DNA from: Xanthobacteraceae bacterium
Lineage (GTDB): Bacteria > Pseudomonadota > Alphaproteobacteria > Rhizobiales > Xanthobacteraceae
Length of the DNA stretch: 11,405 bases
NCBI GenBank assembly: GCA_030037185.1
Contig: JASHRR010001201.1
Span: 1 to 11,405, forward strand
Direction of reading: 5' to 3'
Part shown: in pieces, positions 5,724 through 11,405 of the stretch
Layout: every line of letters begins with the position of its first letter
Numbering within the stretch: position 1 is the stretch's first letter
Made by a program: the position numbers and the translations under genes
Notes under the pieces: generated by a model
What the model was told of the DNA's origin: nothing
What the model saw: the letters and a program-made list of their open reading frames with translations, nothing else
Databases searched by the model: none

Positions 5724-7276
5724 AACTTCGCCTGTTCGTTCCGGGGGATGCCGGAGCCGTCGCCCTCGGCGCCGACGAGGTTGCGGGGGCGCTCGAAGCC
5801 GCCGCCGTTCGCGGCCATGCGCAGATCGAAATCGTGCGGACCGGCTCGCGCGGCCTTTATTGGCTTGAACCGATGGTCGAGGTGGCGGCCCAATCCGGAC
5901 GCGTCGCCTACGGTCCGCTCGCCGCAGCAGATGCCGAGACCGTGCTGGAGGCTGCGCTTGGCGGCAATCGCAGCCACTCGCTTTACCTTGGCAAGCCGGA
6001 GGATATCGCATTTCTCAGCAGCCAGACGCGGCTGACCTTTGCCCGTTGCGGCATTGTCGACCCGCGCTCACTCGACGATTATCGCACCCATGATGGCTAC
6101 AAGGGTCTCGCACACGCTCTAGAGATGCACCCCGCGGCGGTGGTCGACGAGGTCGCGCAGTCGGGCCTGCGCGGCCGGGGCGGCGCCGGCTTCCCGACCG
6201 GCATCAAGTGGAAGACCGTGGCCGATACCGCTGCCGGCCGCAAATACATCGTCTGCAACGCCGATGAGGGCGACAGCGGCACCTTTGCCGACCGCATGAT
6301 CATGGAAGGCGATCCGTTCGTGCTGATCGAGGGCATGACGATTGCCGGCGTCGCCGTCGGCGCAACGCAGGGCTACATTTACGTCCGTTCCGAATATCCC
6401 CATGCGATTGCCGTCCTAAACGACGCCCTCCGAGGGGCGCGGCGCGGCGGTATGCTCGGCCGTAGTATCGCCGGATCGTCGCTGGCGTTCGACATTGAAG
6501 TGCGGGTCGGCGCTGGCGCTTATGTGTGCGGCGAGGAAACGTCGCTGCTCGACAGTCTTGAAGGCAAACGCGGAGTTGTGCGTGCCAAGCCGCCACTGCC
6601 GGCGCACAAGGGCCTGTTCGGAAAGCCGACCGTCATCAACAACGTGCTGTCGCTCGCCTCGGTCCCGATCATTCTGGAGAAAGGCGGCGCATTCTACCGC
6701 GACTTCGGCATGGGCCGGTCACGCGGCACCATGCCGATCCAGCTTGCGGGCAACATCAAATATCCCGGTCTCTACGAGACGGCGTTCGGCGTAACGCTCG
6801 GCGAGCTTGTCGAGAAGATCGGCGGCGGCACGGCGACCGGCCGTCCGGTGCGTGCGGTGCAGGTCGGCGGTCCGCTCGGCGCCTACTTTCCGCGCTCGAT
6901 GTTTGATCTGCCATTCGACTACGAGGCCTTCACAAAGGCCGACGGCCTGATCGGCCATGGCGGTATCGTCGTGTTCGACGACTCGGTCGACATGGCAAAG
7001 CAGGCGCGGTTCGCTATGGAGTTTTGCTCCATCGAATCTTGCGGCAAGTGCACGCCGTGCCGCGTCGGTTCGATGCGCGGCGTCGAAGTCATCGACCGGA
7101 TCATCCGCGACGAGAACCGGGCCGCCAACACGGCGCTGCTCGAAGATCTCTGCCACACCATGAAATTCGGTTCGCTCTGCGCGCTCGGCGGGTTCACGCC
7201 GTATCCGGTGATGAGCGCACTCACTCATTTCCCCGAGGACTTCGGTGCGCCGACGCGTCTTGCGGCGGCAGAATAA
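5720..7276 (+). CDS. fdsB: NAD-dependent formate dehydrogenase beta subunit (FMN, NADH site, [4Fe-4S])
   Basis: The NuoF-like diaphorase subunit passes electrons from the formate-oxidising subunit to NAD+. The 518-aa product has an N-terminal thioredoxin-like extension of about 110 residues that lacks the cluster cysteines. The NuoF core follows: the glycine-rich nucleotide/FMN motif GRGGAGFPTG (152-161), CNADEGDSG (179-187), CGEETSLLDSLEG (270-282), and the [4Fe-4S] ligands Cys441, Cys444, Cys447 (SCGKCTPC) and Cys487 (SLCALGG). All expected motifs are present, so it should be functional. Its ATG overlaps the fdsG stop by four bases, and its TAA is directly followed by the fdsA ribosome binding site. 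The alpha-subunit frame is open through the last 250 bases of this gene, but that is a shadow. Confidence 0.96.
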   Translation: MKLRLFVPGDAGAVALGADEVAGALEAAAVRGHAQIEIVRTGSRGLYWLEPMVEVAAQSGRVAYGPLAAADAETVLEAALGGNRSHSLYLGKPEDIAFLSSQTRLTFARCGIVDPRSLDDYRTHDGYKGLAHALEMHPAAVVDEVAQSGLRGRGGAGFPTGIKWKTVADTAAGRKYIVCNADEGDSGTFADRMIMEGDPFVLIEGMTIAGVAVGATQGYIYVRSEYPHAIAVLNDALRGARRGGMLGRSIAGSSLAFDIEVRVGAGAYVCGEETSLLDSLEGKRGVVRAKPPLPAHKGLFGKPTVINNVLSLASVPIILEKGGAFYRDFGMGRSRGTMPIQLAGNIKYPGLYETAFGVTLGELVEKIGGGTATGRPVRAVQVGGPLGAYFPRSMFDLPFDYEAFTKADGLIGHGGIVVFDDSVDMAKQARFAMEFCSIESCGKCTPCRVGSMRGVEVIDRIIRDENRAANTALLEDLCHTMKFGSLCALGGFTPYPVMSALTHFPEDFGAPTRLAAAE

Positions 7277-7281
7277 GGAGG
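7275..7281 (+). promoter_or_regulatory. Strong ribosome binding site of fdsA
   Basis: AAGGAGG overlaps the fdsB stop codon (TAA, 7274-7276) and lies six bases before the ATG at 7288. It fixes the fdsA start, although the reading frame is open 88 codons further upstream. Confidence 0.85.
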
Positions 7282-7287
7282 CTCGCA

Positions 7288-10164
7288 ATGTCTTCCGGCC
7301 AAACGTCGTTCGTTTGCGAGGCCGACTACGGCACGCCCCGATCGAAGGCGGACAAGAGCGTGACGTTGACCATCGACGGCCGACCGGTCACAGTGCCCGA
7401 CGGCACCTCGATCATGCGCGCGGCGATGCAAGCCAAGATCGAGATTGCGAAACTGTGCGCCACCGACATGCTTGAAGCGTTCGGCTCCTGCCGGCTTTGC
7501 CTGGTCGAGATCGAGGGCCGTAACGGCACGCCGGCGTCGTGCACGACTCCGGTCGCCGAAGGTATCGTGGTCCATACCAAGACTGACCGGCTCGACCGCA
7601 TCCGCAAGGGCGTCATGGAGCTCTACGCCTCGGACCATTCCCTGACGTCGCTCGATCGCAACGCCAAAGAGAACAAGTACGTCGAACTGCTCGATACGGT
7701 CGAACAGGTCGGTCTCACCGGCGTCCGTTACGGCTTCGACGGGGCGCGCCATCCTGATGCTGGCATCGATGATTCCAACCCGTACTTCATCTATGATCCG
7801 GCCAAGTGCATCGTCTGTTCACGCTGTGTGCGCGCCTGCGAGGAAGTGCAGGGCACTTTCGCGCTGACCATTTCCGGCCGCGGCTTCGACTCGATTGTCT
7901 CGGCGGGCATGAACGAGAATTTCCTGGAGTCTGAATGCGTATCGTGCGGCGCCTGTGTGCAGGCATGCCCGACCGGCTCGCTGATCGAAAAGAGCGTGCA
8001 TGCGGCGCAACGCGCCAATAAACCGGCGGACCGCTCGCTGGTGACGACCTGCGCCTATTGCGGCGTCGGCTGCTCGTTCAAGGCCGAAATGCACGGTGAA
8101 GAGGTTGTGCGGATGGTGCCATACAAGGAGGGCAAGGCGAATCGCGGCCACTCCTGTGTCAAGGGCCGTTTCGCCTGGGGTTACGCCAATCACCGGGAGC
8201 GCATCCTCAAGCCAATGCTTCGCGACAAGATCACCGAGCCGTGGCGCGAGGTGCCATGGGAGCAAGCGATCGGCCGCGTCGCCTCCGAATTCAAGCGCAT
8301 TCAGAAGAAATACGGTCGGGGCTCGATCGGCGGCATCACCTCGTCACGCTGTACCGACGAGGAGACCTTCCTGGTGCAGAAATTGGTGCGCGGCGGCTTC
8401 GGCAACAACAACGTCGACACCTGCGCCCGTGTCTGTCACTCGCCGACCGGTTACGGTCTCGCCAATACGTTCGGCACCTCGGCCGGCACGCAGGACTTCG
8501 ACTCGGTCGAGCACGCCGATGTCATCATTCTGATTGGCGCCAACCCCACCGATGCGCATCCGGTCTTTGCCTCGCGTATGAAGAAGAGGCTGCGCCAGGG
8601 GGCCAAGCTCATCGTCATCGACCCGCGCGCCATCGATCTCGTTCGCACGCCCCATGTCGAGGCGGCCTATCACCTGCCGCTTGTCCCCGGCACCAATGTC
8701 GCGATGCTCGCCGCGTTCGCCCACGTGGTCGTTACGGAGGGGTTGGTCAACGAGACGTTCGTGCGCGAACGCTGCGAGTGGGATGCCTTTGAGCATTGGG
8801 CGGCATTCGTAGCCGACGCCAAGAACAGTCCCGAAGCGGTTGCCAAAATCACAGGCGTGCCGGCGGAAAATATCCGCAAGGCAGCACGGCTCTACGCCAG
8901 CGGCGGCAACGGAGCGATCTACTACGGCCTTGGCGTCACCGAGCATAGCCAGGGCTCCACTGCCGTGATGGGCATTGCCAACCTCGCCATGGCGACCGGC
9001 AACATCGGCCGGCCCGGCGTCGGCGTGAACCCGCTGCGTGGCCAGAACAATGTGCAGGGTTCGTGCGACATGGGTTCGTTCCCGCACGAATTGTCCGGCT
9101 ACCGCCACATCTCGATCGATGTGACGCGGCAGCTGTTCGAAGCCGATTGGGGCGTCAAGCTCGAAAAGGAGCCGGGCCTGCGCATTCCCAACATGCTCGA
9201 CGCTGCCGTCGACGGCACATTCAAGGCCGTCTACATCCAAGGCGAGGACATCTTGCAGTCCGATCCGGACACCAAGCATGTCGCCGCTGGTCTTGCCGCG
9301 ATGGAGTGCGTCGTAGTGCAGGACCTGTTCCTCAACGAGACCGCGAATTACGCCCACGTCTTCCTGCCTGGCTCGACGTTCCTGGAGAAGGACGGCACCT
9401 TCATCAATGCCGAGCGCCGCATCCAGCTCGTGCGCAAGGTGATGGAGCCGAAGAACGGCTATGCCGACTGGGAGATCACCTGTCTCATCGCCAACGCGAT
9501 GGGCTATCCGATGCACTACAACCATCCGTCCGAGATCATGGACGAGATCGCCCGGCTGACGCCGACGTTCGCCGGCGTCTCGTTCAAGCGGATCGAGGAA
9601 CTGGGCTCGATCCAGTGGCCCTGCAATGAGAAGGCGCCTGAGGGCACGCCGGTGATGCACATCGGCACGTTCGTCCGCGGCAAAGGCAGATTCCTAATCA
9701 CGGAATATGTCGCCACCGACGAGAAGGTTGGCCCGCGCTTCCCGCTGTTGTTGACCACCGGCCGCATCCTCTCTCAGTACAATGTCGGCGCGCAGACCCG
9801 CCGCACCGATAATGTCATCTGGCACGAAGAGGATCGTCTCGAAATCCACCCGCATGACGCCGAACAACGCGGCGTTCGCGACGGCGACTGGGTGAGACTC
9901 GTCAGCCGCTCAGGCGAGACCACCTTGCGTGCGCAGATCACTGAGCGGGTGGCGCCGGGCGTGGTCTACACGACGTTCCACCATCCCAACACGCAGGCCA
10001 ACGTGGTCACCACCGATTTCTCCGATTGGGCGACCAATTGCCCGGAGTACAAAGTGACGGCGGTGCAGGTTTCGCCGTCGAATGGTCCGTCGCAATGGCA
10101 GGAGGACTACAACGAGCTCGCGCGACGGAGCCGCCAGATCGCCCCTGCGGAGGCGGCGGAGTAG
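7288..10164 (+). CDS. fdsA: NAD-dependent formate dehydrogenase alpha subunit, Mo-bis-MGD catalytic subunit
   Basis: The catalytic subunit, oxidising formate to CO2 at a molybdenum bis-MGD centre in the cytoplasm. It has 958 aa, close to the usual FdsA length. An N-terminal [2Fe-2S] ferredoxin domain uses Cys57, Cys68, Cys71 and Cys85. Two [4Fe-4S] motifs follow (Cys174/177/180/184 and Cys217/220/223/227), then the cluster next to the cofactor (CAYCGVGC, Cys255/258/262, and Cys290). The Mo ligand is Cys383 with catalytic His384 (ARVCHSPTG), and the conserved active-site Arg is Arg584 (LRGQNNVQG); the ligand is cysteine, not selenocysteine. The C-terminal molydopterin-dinucleotide-binding domain begins near residue 800 (LLTTGRILSQYNVGAQTRR). 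One feature is odd: after SDH (His117) the three cysteines of the His-Cys3 [4Fe-4S] site of related FdsA proteins are replaced (Ser121, Arg124, Lys130), so that cluster is probably missing. Neighbours fdsB and fdhD are 11 and 4 bases away. Confidence 0.97.
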   Translation: MSSGQTSFVCEADYGTPRSKADKSVTLTIDGRPVTVPDGTSIMRAAMQAKIEIAKLCATDMLEAFGSCRLCLVEIEGRNGTPASCTTPVAEGIVVHTKTDRLDRIRKGVMELYASDHSLTSLDRNAKENKYVELLDTVEQVGLTGVRYGFDGARHPDAGIDDSNPYFIYDPAKCIVCSRCVRACEEVQGTFALTISGRGFDSIVSAGMNENFLESECVSCGACVQACPTGSLIEKSVHAAQRANKPADRSLVTTCAYCGVGCSFKAEMHGEEVVRMVPYKEGKANRGHSCVKGRFAWGYANHRERILKPMLRDKITEPWREVPWEQAIGRVASEFKRIQKKYGRGSIGGITSSRCTDEETFLVQKLVRGGFGNNNVDTCARVCHSPTGYGLANTFGTSAGTQDFDSVEHADVIILIGANPTDAHPVFASRMKKRLRQGAKLIVIDPRAIDLVRTPHVEAAYHLPLVPGTNVAMLAAFAHVVVTEGLVNETFVRERCEWDAFEHWAAFVADAKNSPEAVAKITGVPAENIRKAARLYASGGNGAIYYGLGVTEHSQGSTAVMGIANLAMATGNIGRPGVGVNPLRGQNNVQGSCDMGSFPHELSGYRHISIDVTRQLFEADWGVKLEKEPGLRIPNMLDAAVDGTFKAVYIQGEDILQSDPDTKHVAAGLAAMECVVVQDLFLNETANYAHVFLPGSTFLEKDGTFINAERRIQLVRKVMEPKNGYADWEITCLIANAMGYPMHYNHPSEIMDEIARLTPTFAGVSFKRIEELGSIQWPCNEKAPEGTPVMHIGTFVRGKGRFLITEYVATDEKVGPRFPLLLTTGRILSQYNVGAQTRRTDNVIWHEEDRLEIHPHDAEQRGVRDGDWVRLVSRSGETTLRAQITERVAPGVVYTTFHHPNTQANVVTTDFSDWATNCPEYKVTAVQVSPSNGPSQWQEDYNELARRSRQIAPAEAAE

Positions 10165-10168
10165 CGTA

Positions 10169-10990
10169 GTGGTTGATCCAATCCGCCGTGTTGACCGCAA
10201 GGCTTGGCGCGCCGGCCGGTTCGCCGGTGGCCAGCGTGCGATCCCGGAGGAGACCGCCATCGCCTTCACCTACAACGGCTCGTCCTATGCGGTGATGATG
10301 GCGACGCCCCAGGATTTGGAGGACTTCGCGTACGGCTTCAGCCTGACCGAAGGCATCATCGCGTCGCCAGACGAGATCGAGTCGCTTGAGATCGTCGAGG
10401 AACCGATCGGCATCGAGCTGCGGATGCGGCTGGCGGAGCCTCACGCCACGGCTTTTCGCGAGCGCCGCCGCTTTCTTGCCGGCCCGACCGGATGCGGCTT
10501 GTGCGGAATCGAATCGCTAAGCGAGGCAATGCGCACGCCAGCCACGGTCGCCGACCCCAGCACCGCGACGCCGCAGGAAATCGCGGTGGCGCTGGACGCG
10601 CTTGATGGAAGGCAGGCGATCAATCAGATCACACGCGCAACGCACGCAGCGGCGTATTATCGTCGCGGCGACGGATTGGTGGCGCTGCGCGAGGACGTCG
10701 GCCGGCACAATGCACTGGACAAGCTTGCAGGCGCGTTGGTACGCAAGGGCATCACTGGCTCCAGCGGGCTCGGCATCCTGACGAGCCGCCTATCTGTGGA
10801 ATTGGTGCAGAAGGCCGCGGCGATCGAACTGCCAATTTTGGTAGCAGTGTCGGCACCGACAGCTCTCGCGGTGCGTACCGCGGAGGCGTGCGGCATTACG
10901 CTGGTCGCGATTGCGCGCGACGATGGCTTTGAGGTCTTCACACACCCGAAACGGATCAAGGAACATTACAGCGCCCATGTCCCAGCTTGA
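10169..10990 (+). CDS. fdhD: FdhD/FdsC sulfurtransferase for formate dehydrogenase maturation
   Basis: This 273-aa protein is the accessory FdhD (FdsC in fds operons). It transfers sulfur from a cysteine desulfurase to the bis-MGD cofactor, giving the sulfido ligand needed for formate oxidation, and delivers the cofactor to FdsA. The conserved CxxC is GCGLCG (Cys109, Cys112). Other family blocks are EDFAYGFSLTEGII (51-64), LREDVGRHNALDKL, TSRLSVELVQKAA and SAPTALAVRTAE. The GTG at 10169 was chosen because GGAG (10158-10161) precedes it by seven bases and the start falls just after the fdsA stop; the frame is open further upstream, inside fdsA. It overlaps fdsD by 14 bases, indicating co-translation. 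It is not a structural subunit, and its placement inside the operon is typical. Confidence 0.94.
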   Translation: MVDPIRRVDRKAWRAGRFAGGQRAIPEETAIAFTYNGSSYAVMMATPQDLEDFAYGFSLTEGIIASPDEIESLEIVEEPIGIELRMRLAEPHATAFRERRRFLAGPTGCGLCGIESLSEAMRTPATVADPSTATPQEIAVALDALDGRQAINQITRATHAAAYYRRGDGLVALREDVGRHNALDKLAGALVRKGITGSSGLGILTSRLSVELVQKAAAIELPILVAVSAPTALAVRTAEACGITLVAIARDDGFEVFTHPKRIKEHYSAHVPA

Positions 10991-11228
10991 TAATTCCGCG
11001 CACGGCGCGCCGCAGAAATTGGTCTACATGGCCAACCAGATCGGCAAGTTCTTCACGGCGCAGGACACGGCAACGGCCTCTGCGAAGATCGCCGAACACA
11101 TCACCAAGTTTTGGGATCCCCGCATGCGCACGGCCATCATCGCGCATCTCGACGCTGGTGGCACGGGGCTTGACCCGGCAGCGCGCCAAGCAGTGACGAC
11201 GCTGCGAGCCCTAGCAGGTTCTTCCTGA
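10977..11228 (+). CDS. fdsD: Formate dehydrogenase delta subunit
   Basis: A small protein of 83 aa of the FdsD family, always found at the end of fds operons. The conserved core is KLVYMANQIGKFF (14-26), then KIAEHITKFWDPRMR (37-51) and IIAHLDAGGTGLDP (54-67). It has no cofactor motif or membrane segment. In Rhodobacter capsulatus FdsD is reported to act with FdsC in enzyme assembly and Mo-cofactor handling, whereas in Cupriavidus it was described as a fourth subunit; either role is possible here. The ATG at 10977 lies inside the fdhD coding region (14-base overlap) with only a weak AAGGAA some distance upstream, so translation probably depends on fdhD translation. It is the last gene of the operon in this window. 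Confidence 0.92.
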   Translation: MSQLDNSAHGAPQKLVYMANQIGKFFTAQDTATASAKIAEHITKFWDPRMRTAIIAHLDAGGTGLDPAARQAVTTLRALAGSS

Positions 11229-11360
11229 CCAAATCTTTTTAACCCGTGATCTTCCCAAGGTGGCGGTCTTTTGCCTGTGGCCGTTTCCCGTGCATTGTCG
11301 GACGCTCGCATGAAAAGCTATCCACAGGCTGAGGCGCCCTTGACCTCCGATCCCACACTG

Positions 11361-11381
11361 CCCCCGATTTTCTATTGGGGG
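11361..11381. repeat. Hairpin: 8-bp stem with 5-base loop
   Basis: CCCCCGAT (11361-11368) pairs with ATTGGGGG (11374-11381), with one G-T wobble, around TTTCT. No T-run follows on either strand, so it is not a standard intrinsic terminator. It lies 133 bases after fdsD in a G/C-run-rich stretch and could be a terminator variant, the edge of a mobile element, or chance. The rest of 11229-11405 shows no gene. Confidence 0.35.
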
Positions 11382-11405
11382 GTGAACCGAGTGGGGGGCT
11401 GCGAA

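Noticed and set aside
7024..7287. 88-codon N-terminal extension of fdsA within fdsB
   Set aside because: It overlaps the conserved FdsB [4Fe-4S] region, and a strong ribosome binding site lies just before the ATG at 7288.
8344..9660. 438-codon minus-strand open frame inside fdsA
   Set aside because: Shadow of the fdsA coding frame, no ribosome binding site or recognisable domain.
11215..11240. Possible intrinsic terminator after fdsD (CAGG/CCTG stem, later T-run)
   Set aside because: The stem has only four pairs and the five-base T-run begins eight bases after it, too weak and too far away.
11319..11327. DnaA-box-like CTATCCACA
   Set aside because: A single near-match without further boxes or an AT-rich unwinding region; no support for an origin.

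Overview
The window looks like a chromosomal segment of an alphaproteobacterium, most likely Rhizobiales (Bradyrhizobium, Rhodopseudomonas or Methylobacterium-like). This rests on the high GC content, strong G/C preference at third codon positions in the well-preserved genes, and close protein resemblance to families common there. It is an inference from gene content, not a database result.

The right half (about 4054-11228) is a complete soluble, NAD-dependent, molybdenum formate dehydrogenase locus in the classic order fdsG-fdsB-fdsA-fdhD(fdsC)-fdsD on the plus strand. A divergent minus-strand regulator precedes it, with a ModE-type DNA-binding domain fused to a molybdate-binding-protein-like effector domain. 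FdsG (157 aa) carries a [2Fe-2S] centre, FdsB (518 aa) carries FMN, the NAD site and one [4Fe-4S], and FdsA (958 aa) holds the bis-MGD Mo site and further Fe-S clusters. FdhD is the sulfurtransferase that activates the cofactor, and FdsD is the small delta subunit. The genes overlap or almost touch, so they should be one operon. The 116-bp divergent spacer holds two copies of ATATGC-N8-GCATAT, one over the regulator's start codon and one just before fdsG, with a candidate promoter between them. This is the clearest regulatory structure in the window.

The left half (1-4053) is looser and partly decayed. It contains a Tat-exported Mn-type superoxide dismutase (minus), a small ArsR-family repressor (minus), and a divergent DCC-family thiol-disulfide protein (plus). 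Between the last two, an 18-bp AT-rich palindrome sits exactly in the spacer of the repressor's predicted promoter. A BlaI/MecI-type repressor (plus) is broken by a one-base deletion and has no BlaR1-like partner beside it. Long stretches (756-1421, 2310-3346, 3736-4053) have no gene I can support.

The points most worth following are: the paired operators of the formate dehydrogenase regulator; the coherent loss of all three cysteines of the His-Cys3 [4Fe-4S] site in FdsA, although the flanking sequence is canonical; and the promoter-embedded palindrome at the arsR/DCC pair. I found no CRISPR array, tRNA, rRNA, intact insertion sequence or plainly novel multi-gene system.
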